A DNA stretch of 64,000 nucleotides from Tenodera sinensis (lineage: Eukaryota > Arthropoda > Insecta > Mantodea > Mantidae). A program made the translations under genes and the position numbers. The notes under the pieces are model-generated. The model had not been told where the DNA came from. It ran no database searches and worked only from the letters and a program-made list of their open reading frames with translations. Location: contig CM060964.1 of the NCBI GenBank assembly GCA_030765045.1, positions 321,974,013 through 322,038,012 on the forward strand, read 5' to 3'. Of this stretch, positions 11,111 through 20,982 are shown in pieces (position 1 is the stretch's first letter; every line of letters starts with the position of its first letter).

Positions 11111-11900
11111 TTAAACCTTGAAGACCTGCAACCAACCCATCCACCCAACATTTTTGAGACATTTTTATACCAAAATCATTGCAAAAGGTAAACTAGGTAC
11201 TCTATTTTGTTGTAGCTGCACACGTGCAGAAGTAGCCAACCCAACTGTATTAGCATATTCTGCAAAAATAGCATTGCTTCTTCTTCTTACACTCATAAAC
11301 AGTTCATCTTAATGCATCATTTAGCTTAAAATTTAGTTGAAGCATCTATAGTTTGCTTTTGTCCCCTTTACTGCACAGTTTCTTATATCATACCAGTTAT
11401 TTGAATACAATTTACTCTCTCTCTCATATCTGGACCTTTCTCAAAAATGCTTTCTTTGGATTCAGGGGGCCTCAAAATGTGTACTTCTGGTGAAATCTTG
11501 GTATCTAATTTTTGGGTGGAAAGCAATACCTTCTCTGCTTACTAGGTGTGTGGTGGAAAAAGTAAAAATGTTTGACTAACTAACATATAAATAAGAACAA
11601 AGATCTCACATTTGATTAACAGAGTTAGATGTATTATAAATGACCTGAATTTTACTTGTTCTACTTGCATATAGTAAGTAGAAGTATGCATTACACCCAA
11701 AAATTTGATAGATTTCAATGGAAATACAAATTTTCAGATTCTCTGTTATAAATAAGACTCTTTTTTTTTAAGAAAAAGGCCTGCATGCATGCGTGAACAG
11801 CATAACTAAAAGTCTGTTAAATACCAAAATTGGTAATACATACTATGGAACCTATTAAAATGAAATTTACATTTAACCAGCTCCACTAATCTTTATTGCT
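11111..11900. repeat. Non-coding stretch with fragments of dispersed repeat B
   Basis: No gene is seen. 11455-11575 (+) matches the 3' end of a high-copy repeat here called B (TTCAGGGGGCCTCAAAA, TTTTTGGGTGGAA). 11690-11880 (-) is a reversed fragment of the same end. The rest is AT-rich and unassigned. Confidence 0.55.
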
Positions 11901-11904
11901 ATAG

Positions 11905-13661
11905 TAAATTCCAAATTTCAGAAACATGGACCGACTGGAATTTGGCATATATAGAAAACAAACACACGTATACTCTGTTCATCAAGAGATTAGAGGAGAC
12001 GTAAACAAAGCCACATGCGTTTTGGCCACAGTGCGCCCTCTTGACGCTTTCGCCGTGTAAATAGTCCCATGAAGAAATACTGTTACTAAGGTCTGAAATG
12101 CCACTTAATGTTTGCTAAAGCATGAACTAAGTGTACTAAGCATAGTTAAAGTGTAAGAATACGCAGTTAAGTGAATCTGTAACCAGCCTAATTCATTCTG
12201 CGCGTGCATTATTCAGTTTGAAATTAACATGGCGGAACAAGTGAGTTGTGAAACATAAGTGCGGCAAACCGTTGCGAAGTGGTGAAAAGACAACAATATT
12301 GAACATGTTTAACAAGTTCTGCGAGAAATATCCCGAACTTGCTATCGAAGACGTGATGAAATTAACATCCGAGTTTACCGGTGTGTCAGTTGCAAGCATT
12401 GACAGCACACACAAAGAAAAATCCTCAGTTGGTGGAGATCCCGGCCAAAAGCTTCCACGTACCAGATAAATGGTGGATGTAGTTTGCGATTAATTTGTGA
12501 GATCCACAATCTGTCGAAAAGCTCACCAGTTCTTTGTTAACAATGAACCCCCACCTTAAACAAAGTGCTGTTGGCAGTGAACTCTGATCCCGATCTTCCA
12601 GATTTAAAACGAACTTCCCTCCACAAGCTGCTTCTGGAGATTGGTTTCGAGATTGTGAGCAGGAAATGAAAAAGTGTTGTTGTAGACAGACATGTCATAA
12701 GTAGTAGTTAATTCCATATTCTACATGTTATTTGGATCAAGTAAATATATCCTTTTAGTAGTGTAAAATGCATATTATACCTATGCGTAGCAGTAGGTAA
12801 CTGTTGCATCATTGTGAATGCACGTGGCCGCGGAGTGACACAAACCGGTGCTTTGTTTATATCTCCTCTAATCTCTAGATGAACAGAGTGTAGATAACTA
12901 CATCAAAAACAATAATTTCAACCCAAAAGCACATCAGCATGCAATCTTACGTAGCTTAATTCACAGATTGATGAATATCCCACTAACAAATAGAGAATAC
13001 AATGAAGAACTAGAGCATATTAAACTTGTTGCAAATTTGAATGGATTTAAACCCAATTTTGTAACTAGATTATTAAAAAAGCATAGAAGATTAAAAATTA
13101 TCAAGGATATCAGCAAATTAAAAATTAGCGATACCCAAGAAAGATATTGACATATCACCCAAAAGTTTTCATTCAACAAAATTTTTGAGGATTATAATAT
13201 AAAACTGGCTCTACAAAACAAGTATAGTGTGAGAAATTTGCTCAATCACCCTCTAGAAAATACCACTCCAAGTATTAAATTATCAGGAATCTACCGTGTG
13301 AATTGTGAAGACTGCCATAAGATATATATTGGCAAAATAAAAAGAAATTTGGAAATCAGAATGAAGGAACACATCAGAAATATCAAATACAAAGAAACAG
13401 ATAAATGAACCATAGCTCACCACTTTTGAGCTTGCAATCATATCAACCTAAGTATCCAACTTTTAAAACTAGCAAAAAATTATTGGGAGTTAACAGCGTG
13501 GGAAAATGTTTAAATCATTAAGGATTGAGATCGGCTGATGAATTTTACATACCAGTCATAGACAATGTGTTACAGCTAGCCAATAGGAAGAACAGTAGAC
13601 CAGACAATGAGAGAAGGGGGAGGCAGTTACCTAATGTTGAACCAATCATCAACAGCTGAAT
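11905..13661 (+). pseudogene. Penelope-like element, RT C-terminus and GIY-YIG endonuclease relic
   Basis: 11928-11970 reads LEFGIYRKQTHV and, after a nested element, 12893-13150 continues DNYIKNNNFNPKAHQHAILR, then MNIPLTNREYNEELEH, the conserved end of Penelope RTs. Beyond a TGA at 13148, 13280-13400 encodes SGIYRVNCEDCHKIYIGK and RNLEIRMKEHIRN, the GIY-YIG endonuclease that cuts target DNA. The C-terminal block (YIPVIDNVLQLANRKNSRPD) ends near 13660. Stops and frameshifts make it inactive. The same RT block occurs at 32873-33244 on the other strand. Confidence 0.85.
11971..12890 (+). mobile_element. TA-flanked Tc1/mariner-type element nested in the Penelope relic
   Basis: Inverted ends TACTCTGTTCATCAAGAGAT and CACTCTGTTCATCTAGAGAT, about 40 bp each, border 920 bp. 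Removing it with one TA restores the Penelope frame (KQTHV-DNYIK), so the target duplication is TA. Inside, 12248-12469 reads CGKPLRSGEKTTILNMFNKF, then IEDVMKLTSEFTGVS, and 12590-12660 reads PDLKRTSLHKLLLEIGF. These are N-terminal blocks of a transposase in the IS630-Tc1-mariner group. The DDE domain is absent, so this is an internally deleted copy. Confidence 0.8.
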
Positions 13662-14373
13662 GATGGAGAGGACCCTCTCTGAAACTAGTCCTGTGATTAA
13701 TACTATTACAAGTAAGTTGGAGCAAAATGTGTTTACAAACATTGACATATTTTTCAATTTATTAATATGCTCCACTGTTTTAAACACTTCATTTTCATCG
13801 GTTTTATATGTTGTCACATTTTGTTTACCTTGTGGTCATGCAAAGTGTGTGAAATTTCACAGCCATCACATAGCAGTGTGCATTTTAAAGCTGTATCACT
13901 TTAATCTATTGTATCCTTCTACCTACAATTATATAAATGTGTTATGAAAGTTTATCTTGATTAAAAAGAAGTAAATAGGAGAAGAAGCTTTTGTAAGAAC
14001 TGTTTGTAGAAGAGAGAGTCAAGAAAATCACATAAATGCAACACATTTGAGGTTTTTTTTTCTCCTGAAGTTGGTCTTTCAAGAGCTTTGTTACAGAATG
14101 AGAGTCACTTCAATGGTTTGGGTACCCATTGGTTGCAAGATTTTTGGATCCCCTCTGCTGTCATTTCATTTATATGTATACTTGTTTTTGGACCAACTAA
14201 AATTCAAATTTCTTCATGCTGGTGCGAAATAAGTATCAGCTGTCAATGAGATTTAAACTGATGTGATGATAATTTGCAATGTTAGGAATCAAGAGGTTAA
14301 AAATGGCACAGTTTTAGTTAATTTTTACCTCATGCTTTCAGCAAGTGTTGATTCTGTTTCTTGTTTCTTTCAG
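13662..14373. other. Intergenic or intronic stretch with a repeat B fragment
   Basis: 13662-13955 shows nothing recognisable. 13960-14065 is a reversed copy of the beginning of repeat B (complement of GACTTTCTCTACTC-like sequence). The rest is AT-rich up to the splice acceptor at 14373. Confidence 0.4.
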
Positions 14374-14479
14374 GCACAAATTTGTAGGAGAAAGAATTCC
14401 CAAGATGGAGGATGTAATAAAAGAGTGCTTGAAGTTGGATCTGCGGATGTTCATTGATCTCAAAGGAGATGATTTTAGA
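14374..14479 (+). CDS. GDE1: GDE1-type glycerophosphodiester phosphodiesterase, internal exon
   Basis: The exon follows a pyrimidine-rich acceptor (TTTCTTTCAG) and ends at AGA|GTAAGT. It encodes HKFVGERIPKMEDVIKEC and LDLRMFIDLKGDDFR. This matches the GDPD segment that in human GDE1 runs EKIPTLREAVAECL to FFDVKG, including the conserved D-x-K of the active site. GDE1 is a membrane glycerophosphodiesterase acting on glycerophosphoinositol and lysophospholipid-type substrates. The exon starts with the last base of a split codon and ends on a codon boundary. Exons encoding the N-terminal membrane segment and the His-Arg-Gly catalytic site were not found in 1-14373. The following intron is 10.7 kb and full of transposons. 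Confidence 0.88.
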
Positions 14480-14799
14480 GTAAGTAGACAGGGTCTCCAG
14501 TCACCTGGAAAATTAGGGAAGTGTTTAAAAAATTGGCATGTGTCAGGGAAAATGGTTGGAGGATTGCAACATTTGTTACTCGTTAAAATTCCCCTTCCAG
14601 CCCTCAAGGTGATTTGTTTCAAATTAAATGCAAAGGAATTGATATGTTTCCACACATGTTACAGAGATTTGTGACTGCAGTTTCAGATTGATATGCTTTA
14701 TTATCAAACTTTGTTATAATCTGCTACCTCTTTGTATTCTTTTGAAGTTGGGAGGGGGTAGGGGCCAGATAACAGCTTTCATCTATGAGTCACTGGTTG

Positions 14800-15200
14800 C
14801 ATCACTTAATCTAGAGTTTGTAGAATGGCTTGGTTATATACTGGACAGTAAATTTAAAGTCTACTGCAAAGTGTGCAGAAAGGAGTTTAAGCTTCAACTC
14901 AGCAGTATGGGACACCAGGCAAATAGAATAAGACATGTTCAGCTTCAGAATATTAAATCAGGATGGCAATCATTGATAATTTTTATCAAACCTAGTGCTA
15001 GTTCAACAGAAACAGGAATTATAGACGTTGAACTTGGATCTCTAGTAATGGTTCAATATAACTATTAAAGAAGAAAGTCTAAGTTAGAAAATAGAAAGTC
15101 TGTACACTGTACTATCTCGTATTTTAAAAGAGATGAATTAGCTAAAGCAGAAATTCTATGGGCATTAAAAGCTGTGGGTATTTATATTATTTATTCAAAG
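14800..15200 (+). pseudogene. hAT-type transposase N-terminal fragment
   Basis: 14820-14945 reads FVEWLGYILDSKFKVYCKVC, then QLSSMGHQANRIRHVQ, the style of a BED/hAT N-terminal zinc region. 15105-15180 adds FKRDELAKAEILWALKAVG, which is the block that follows in this family. No catalytic residues are left and frames are broken. Confidence 0.5.
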
Positions 15201-15485
15201 ATTTTCCAAGCTTGTTGGGCTTAGTTCACTGCCGTTACTGACAGTGAAGTATTTCTACGAGAATATTGTACAGTATGATAGCTTGAAAACTTTGGTTGTG
15301 TGGAACGAGCCTCAGAAGTATTTGGCCCTAGCAATATACATATATGTTGCAAGTGTTAAGTTGCCAGAAAGTAAATCGTGCTAAAACACAGAGTAGAAAT
15401 CCAAGATGCTTTAATAAAATGCAAACTAGCACTCTTTAAATAAACTTTTTTTGGAATGTAAGCGATTTTAAAGGCAATTCAAAGT
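15201..15485. other. Unassigned AT-rich stretch
   Basis: No coding, repeat or RNA feature was recognised here. Confidence 0.3.
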
Positions 15486-15497
15486 AATAAACTGATT

Positions 15498-15710
15498 ATC
15501 TTCCTTTCTTAGAAGTTTGAAAACAGTGTTATAATCAATTTCATTTAAAAGGTGAGTCAGTAACACTAAACAGCACTTACATTTATAATTTTCCATGGAA
15601 ACACAGTCGTCCGGTTGATATGCAGGAAAGTTAACCTTCGAAACGCGTTCCAGAAAATTATAAATGTAAGTGTTGTTTAGTGTTGTTAATTGACTCACCT
15701 TTTAAATTAA
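15498..15710. mobile_element. Hairpin element family 1, copy 1, with 12-bp direct flanks
   Basis: Flanked by AATAAACTGATT (15486-15497) and AATAAATTGATT (15711-15722), which look like a target duplication with one mismatch. The body contains inverted arms (AAAAGGTGAGT...AACACT near 15550 against 15670-15705). In the loop side it carries CCGGTTGATATGCAGG, AACCTTCGAAACGCG, a hammerhead-like core. Copy 2 is at 43094-43345. Confidence 0.7.
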
Positions 15711-15725
15711 AATAAATTGATTGCT

Positions 15726-15965
15726 TCACGTGAGGTAGAATCAGGACTGGAAAATTCAATACGATAGCCAGGATTTGAACCATGGATCTTTTGCTTTACA
15801 CGTGGCTGCTCTAACCACTGAGCTAGCACGGCCAATGCCAGTATGACATTAAATTCCCCAATCGATTCGTATTTTCTCGGTAGACCACAAGGGAATCTCA
15901 CTCTGAGATAAGTACCCCAAGGGTGACTTACAATCGTAAGTACTTTATGCCCCAGGTTGAGACAG
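15726..15965 (-). mobile_element. tRNA-derived SINE (family S1), partial
   Basis: The plus strand reads CAGGATTTGAACCATGGATC and CCACTGAGCTAGCACGGCC, the reverse complements of tRNA B and A boxes. The downstream block CCACAAGGGAATCTCACTCT is shared with the copies at 24200 and 51200. Confidence 0.7.
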
Positions 15966-16116
15966 GCTTGAGACAGTCTGTACTATCCCTTAACCTTAAA
16001 AAGAATTCATTAAAACATATTAGCAATGACACTGTGATCACTCTCATTTATTCCCATGGAGTTTAGATTTGTCACATTTTGATTTATCCTTACTCTCATT
16101 ATTAATTATATTTCAT

Positions 16117-16345
16117 GATAATTATTATTTATTTATGCCAACAAACTTACTGCTGGTGTTTTTAAACACACAAGCCGTGTGTGGGGCAATTTTGAGAGGT
16201 AGAATTGGAATTGAAAAATTCAACGCCACAGCTGGGATTTTTAATGGTTAGAGCAGTTGCACTTTGAGTGGAAGGTCTGTGGTTCAAATTCCGGCAGTGG
16301 CATTGAATATTTCAGTTCCAATTCTACCTCTCATTTCATGTTGTT
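16117..16345. mobile_element. SINE S1 copy with internal inversion
   Basis: It starts with the S1 head (ATTTATGCCAACAAACTTAC, AACACACAAGCCGTGTGTGG). At about 16235 it flips, so that GGTTAGAGCAGTTGC and TGTGGTTCAAATTCC run in the opposite orientation. The result is a palindromic SINE fusion. Confidence 0.6.
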
Positions 16346-16377
16346 ATAGCAATATTGTGTGATTTAAATAAGGAAAT

Positions 16378-16907
16378 TGAGACAGAATATTGACTAATAG
16401 AAAATCGTTCATGTAAATATTTTTGTAAGAGTGTGTAAATTTCTAATTCTTGTTTGGGTGTATCAGGGACTTATTTTTAATATTCAAAATAGCCAATGTT
16501 TTCTTGTCACTTTGTGTTCAACCAATAAGAACTATTGCGCGGATGAATACAAAAGAATGGCGGTGTTGCGTCAGGGAGACGCCAGGGACTATTTTCATTA
16601 GCGTCTGTGTGCTCAAAATGAAAGGATGTGTTTTTTTTTTTGGTAGCGCGTGAACATGTAACTTTCACCCAAACTTTTATACAGTGTAGATTCTACCAAA
16701 CTGTGAAGATTGTTGATTAATTAATATGGTGCTAAAAGTGTAAATTAACGAATAAATATGTTGTGATAAAGGAACGTTGATTTATGCATTCCATTCTGTG
16801 ACCTCGACCCTGTAGATAACCGCGTCTGCTACCACTCTATTTCATCATTCAGTAAGAACATTATCTCCGGTATGCTATGTAAAGACCTATTAATAAAAAC
16901 CGCACCA
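16378..16907 (+). repeat. Gypsy 5' LTR
   Basis: 530 bp, TG...CA. By eye it differs from the 3' LTR by one substitution (TTATTTTTAA against TTATTTGTAA) and a 2-bp CT gap near 16840. Open frames inside it (16450-16653, 21055-21258) are LTR sequence, not genes. Confidence 0.92.
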
Positions 16908-16910
16908 AAA

Positions 16911-16928
16911 TGGCTTACCCAACGTGGG
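16911..16928 (+). other. Gypsy primer binding site
   Basis: TGGCTTACCCAACGTGGG begins three bases after the LTR. It starts with TGG, the complement of a tRNA 3' CCA end. The tRNA was not identified. Confidence 0.55.
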
Positions 16929-16946
16929 GCGCGAATTTAGAATGGA

Positions 16947-17144
16947 ATGCAAAATTACGAGTACGAAGTGTTAACATCAAATGACGCCATCCCATCGCAC
17001 AGGAAAAAGACGCCATTAGACTATCATTTGATATCATCGATACACAGAGAATCAACGTGGGAAAAACACCAGGGATCATCTAGCGAAGCCAACTACCCAG
17101 GAGACGTAAATAACTGGACGAAGAACCAACGGAAAAGAAAGTAG
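16947..17144 (+). CDS. 65-codon leader ORF before Gag (function unknown)
   Basis: The frame MQNYEYEVLTSNDAIPSHRK... lies between the primer site and Gag, in a different frame from Gag. No family was recognised. It could be an upstream ORF that tunes Gag translation, or chance; the length is close to what chance allows. Confidence 0.2.
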   Translation: MQNYEYEVLTSNDAIPSHRKKTPLDYHLISSIHRESTWEKHQGSSSEANYPGDVNNWTKNQRKRK

Positions 17145-17188
17145 GATCCAAAATTTTTGTTTTTACATACATTTTATTTCCATTTTTC

Positions 17189-18259
17189 ATGTTATTGAGA
17201 AGCGGAAAAGTAGTGGGACTTTTAACCTTAAGTGAATTAAATAAAGAAATTAAAATGTCGCAAGAAGAGATAGAAACAGGAGTGGGGGAAGGGGCAGATA
17301 GGCCTAGTTATCAGGTAGAATTAGAAAGTGAGGAACAGGTGGAAATAAGCAAAGACCAAAGGTTAATGATGGTCATGTTTGAAAGACTAGAACAGAAAAT
17401 GGAACAAAACAAGGTAGAATTAGGTCAGAAAATGGAGCAAAATAATGCAGAATTAAAACAGGACATAGAACAAAGTTTAGGTCAGAAAATGGAACAAAAA
17501 CTGGAACAAAACAAGGTAGAATTAGGTCAGAAAATGGAACAAAATAACATAGAATTGAGACAGGACATGGAACAAAGTTTAGGTCAAAGTATAGGTCAGA
17601 AACTGGAGGAAGTGAGACAGAACTTAGAACAGAAAATGGAATTAGGAAGACAGAACTTAGAACAGAAAATAGAATTAGGAAGACAGGAGTGTAAAGAAAA
17701 TATGAAAGTAATGGAAACTAATTTAAAATTAGTACATAAAAACTTAAATGAAACAAAGGAAGCCTTAGAAGCTAGGATAGAAATTGTAGGAGATAGGATG
17801 GGAAAAATAGAATCAGAAATGAGAGAGAATAAGATTGTGTTAGAAGGAGAAATTGCTAGATGTAGGGATGAAATAACAGAATGTAATACAAGTGTAGACT
17901 GTAAGATTACAAATGTAAAAGCAGAAATAACTGAGGAATTAAGGAAAGAGATTGAGGTAGTAAAGAAAGACATTATTAATGAAACTGTAGAACAAATTGT
18001 AATTCCTAAAATTAAGACAATGAATGATGTGATGCATTTACAACAGGATGCTATAAATGATATGAAACAGAGTCACTTAGAAATAAAAAATGACTTAAGA
18101 TCAATTTGTGAAGAAATGAAAAAAGGAAAAGAAAGTTTGGCTAATGTAAATGAGGTTGTAAATGCATTACAGAGGCAAGATGATTTAGATATAAGTAATG
18201 TACAAGATGAGAGTTATTTGAATAATGTACAAAATGTTGACTCACCATACAGAGAATGA
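17189..18259 (+). CDS. Gag N-terminal coiled-coil region
   Basis: A 356-codon frame opens MLLRSGKVVGLLTLSELNKE and becomes a long Glu/Gln/Lys-rich heptad region. Residues about 70-140 contain two copies of a 34-residue unit (EQNKVELGQKMEQNN...), matching a 102-bp DNA period starting at 17401 and 17503. The rest (VETNLKLVHKNLNETKEALE-like) is also predicted coiled coil. It ends at TGA 18257-18259, and the same frame continues into the retrotransposon Gag domain. Gypsy-type Gags assemble the particle around element RNA. The coiled coil is inferred to drive self-association. Confidence 0.75.
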   Translation: MLLRSGKVVGLLTLSELNKEIKMSQEEIETGVGEGADRPSYQVELESEEQVEISKDQRLMMVMFERLEQKMEQNKVELGQKMEQNNAELKQDIEQSLGQKMEQKLEQNKVELGQKMEQNNIELRQDMEQSLGQSIGQKLEEVRQNLEQKMELGRQNLEQKIELGRQECKENMKVMETNLKLVHKNLNETKEALEARIEIVGDRMGKIESEMRENKIVLEGEIARCRDEITECNTSVDCKITNVKAEITEELRKEIEVVKKDIINETVEQIVIPKIKTMNDVMHLQQDAINDMKQSHLEIKNDLRSICEEMKKGKESLANVNEVVNALQRQDDLDISNVQDESYLNNVQNVDSPYRE

Positions 18260-19282
18260 GGTTCACAACCAAACAATGACACGACACACAACACATGTTA
18301 CACCAACAGCATATTACATGAAATCACACCACCTACATTTGACGAGGAGAAGGGAGACGATCCAAAACTCTTTGTTAAAGAGATGGAAGAATATTTTAAA
18401 GTGAAAAGGATACCAAATGAGCTTAGGATGATGATAGTTAAGAAAAGCTTAAAAAACAAGGCATTAGAATGGCTCAGGTTAACACTAGCTGGTCATGAGT
18501 CGTATAGCTCATTCAGAAATTTATTCCTATCAAGGTATTGGGGCCCAGCTAAACAAAACCAAATTAGGGTAGAGCTAGCGACAGGTAGATACGATCCAAC
18601 CAAAGGGTTGTCGTTAGTCGATTATTTTATGAAAGTAGCCAACAAAGGAAAGCTATTAGACCCCAACTTGTCGGAGGCAGAACTAATTACCAGCATAACA
18701 AGACATTTCCCAGACACAGTGAGAACAGGGTTAATTGTTGCGAGGCCAGTAGATTTTGCAGATATGATAGAATTGCTGACAGCCTTCGAAACACAAAATG
18801 GTCGGCCTAATGAGCATAGACATAGGAACGGTCACCCAAACTCACCCATCCTAAACCGGAACACGGCTACGAACAACCAGAGTGAGGGAGAACATAGAAA
18901 TACTAGGAGTACCCATGAAAGGGGGAGAGGGGCACACCATTTCCCACAACCACATAATCATGGCAAGAGGATGGAAAACACAAGACAGCGGTACCACGAC
19001 ACAATACCGAATGGTGAATCGAGATACAGAACATATACATATGATCGTGGAAGACCAGGAGACCATACCCATCAAGTGAATCACATACGATTCAGTAGGG
19101 AACACTTGAACAACCACAGACCGTCATATGATAGAGGTTCACGCCAAAGGGGCAGAGACCAATGGTACACTGACAACATAAGACAGCAGGAAGTAGATGA
19201 AAATGTGCCAAATAGGGCAGATGCTGCACAGAATACAGAAACAACAACCACCACCAACACTCAGGGAAATTACAACAACTAA
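18260..19282 (+). CDS. Gag capsid-type domain, in frame after the UGA stop
   Basis: The frame continues without interruption from the stop: GSQPNNDTTHNTCYTNS, then PPTFDEEKGDDPKLFVKEME, ALEWLRLTLAGHESYSSFRN and LFLSRYWGPAKQNQIRVELA. These are the hallmarks of the Retrotrans_gag domain. The C-terminal 120 residues are His/Arg/Asn-rich and basic, fitting nucleic acid binding, with no CCHC knuckle. It ends TAA 19280-19282. The single TGA upstream could be a CGA-to-TGA transition or a readthrough site; the TGA is followed by G. An internal ATG at 18383 could serve as a separate start. Confidence 0.8.
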   Translation, partial: GSQPNNDTTHNTCYTNSILHEITPPTFDEEKGDDPKLFVKEMEEYFKVKRIPNELRMMIVKKSLKNKALEWLRLTLAGHESYSSFRNLFLSRYWGPAKQNQIRVELATGRYDPTKGLSLVDYFMKVANKGKLLDPNLSEAELITSITRHFPDTVRTGLIVARPVDFADMIELLTAFETQNGRPNEHRHRNGHPNSPILNRNTATNNQSEGEHRNTRSTHERGRGAHHFPQPHNHGKRMENTRQRYHDTIPNGESRYRTYTYDRGRPGDHTHQVNHIRFSREHLNNHRPSYDRGSRQRGRDQWYTDNIRQQEVDENVPNRADAAQNTETTTTTNTQGNYNN

Positions 19283-19379
19283 GTTCGTCCCAACCGAGTG
19301 GATGACAAACAACAAAATCTCAGCAACTTACAATTGACATCGACACCATGATGGCTACACGAAGAGAGAGATGGAACCA

Positions 19380-19496
19380 CTGGTCATAACAAAACAGCTG
19401 GGTGACCACACGTATGAGCTGCAGAATACAAATGGCAAGTTGGTAGGAAGATACCATAAAAATAAATTAAAGCCATACAAAGAAAGGACCAAATAG
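19380..19496 (+). pseudogene. Remnant of pol: last 39 codons of integrase
   Basis: The frame LVITKQLGDHTYELQNTNGK, then GRYHKNKLKPYKERTK, ends in TAG and matches the chromodomain-free C-terminal tail of Gypsy integrases. Everything between Gag and this tail is gone, and the deletion point lies near 19300-19370. Confidence 0.7.
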
Positions 19497-20237
19497 TCTT
19501 TGCCAACAAATGTGTAAGGCAGGAGTAGTAGAGATGAAGGAAGATAACAATTTTTAATGGGTTACTTATAGAAAATTATGTTCAGATTAGGAATTACAAC
19601 AAGGAAGAAAATCAACATAGTCATTGGCTATATCGACCACAAAGGGCATTGTCAACAAAAACAGATGAGGACACTGATTGTCATTAAAGAAATGAATCAT
19701 AGCGACGGAAGATAATATGTTTTTGACATAAGGATGTCAGGAACAAAAATAAAAAGGAATCAATTATGATGACAAAGATATAATATTTCGACACAAAGAT
19801 GTCGAGGATAAATTGAGAAGAAAAATAATACAATTACAGAATAATTATAAGTATAGAAGTTTTCTCTTATAGAAATAAGAGACAAAGAAGTGACAATTAG
19901 TGAAGTGAGGAAAACCATAACCAGAAAAACAATGCCCATAAATTAAGATGAATATAGCCAATGCTAAGCTCGAAGAAATGTTGAACCAAACAACAATGAA
20001 TAATAACCCAATTAAGAAAAATGGTACCATTAGTAACATCAGAGTTTAAGAACCGACTCAACAACCTGCCTATACATAAGCTTATAAGACAAAGAAGGCA
20101 AAGAACTGAATAAAGTTTTGCCATAAACATGATCATAATCATTAGCTCAAAATTTGTATCCTGTTTTTCTCTCCTCATAGCAATGAATACAAGTCAAAAA
20201 CCACATAATAAACCATGATACACTTAAATTATATTTG
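19497..20237. other. Gypsy 3' untranslated region
   Basis: AT-rich, with no coding recognised; short repeats such as GACACAAAGATGTC-like phrases occur near 19720 and 19795. No env was seen. Confidence 0.4.
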
Positions 20238-20800
20238 TGTCAATGTCAAATGTACAATAACTGAGTATGTGTTGTATAAGAACTGAATATGTGTTGTACA
20301 ATAACTGAATATGTATTGTATGATAACTGGATATATTGTGTAATGACTGAATATGTTGAGTAATAACTAAATGTGTTATGCAAAAACTGAATGTGTATTG
20401 TGTAATAACTGAATATGTATTGTATAATAACAGAACATATGTGGTATGATAGCAGGATATATTGTACAATAACTGAATATGTATTGTGTAATAATTGGAC
20501 ATGTTGTGTAGTAATCAAATGTGTTGTACAATAACTGAATATGTATTGTATAATGACTGAAGGTGTATTGTGTAACAACAACATATGTGATATGATAACT
20601 GGGTATATTGTACAATGACTGAATATATATTGTATAATAATTGGACATGTTGTGTAATAACTAAATGTGTTGTACAACAACTGAATATGTATTGTATAAT
20701 AATTGGACATGTTGTGTAATAACTAAATGTGTTATACAATAACTGGATATGTATTGTATAATAACTGAATGTATTGTGTAGTAATCGAATATGTGAAATT
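20238..20800. repeat. 22-bp minisatellite inside the Gypsy element
   Basis: About 25 imperfect copies of a roughly 22-bp unit (AATAACTGAATATGTATTGT plus two bases) run without a break. Long open frames on the minus strand here (rich in Tyr, Ile, Ser) are products of the repeat and not genes. Confidence 0.85.
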
Positions 20801-20982
20801 TATAAAGACATGCTATATCATGCCAAAACAAAAGATAAAGACAAACAGTGAAGAAGACTGTAAAAAAAAAAAAAAATATATATTGTACAAAGTGATTGAA
20901 TCATAGGAGTAGGGAGAAGTATTGTATTGTGTTTCAAGATTGTAAATAAGGTGACAACTTGAAAAACAAAACAAGGGGCATA

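Noticed and set aside
1..14373. First exons of GDE1 (His-Arg-Gly catalytic motif)
   Set aside because: I looked for the motif upstream of 14374 and found only transposon sequence; they are probably outside the window.
16450..16653. Identical 67-codon frames at 16450 and 21055
   Set aside because: They are the same LTR sequence in two copies, not duplicated genes.
20224..20739. Four overlapping Tyr/Ile/Ser-rich frames on the minus strand
   Set aside because: All derive from the 22-bp minisatellite inside the Gypsy element; no domain.
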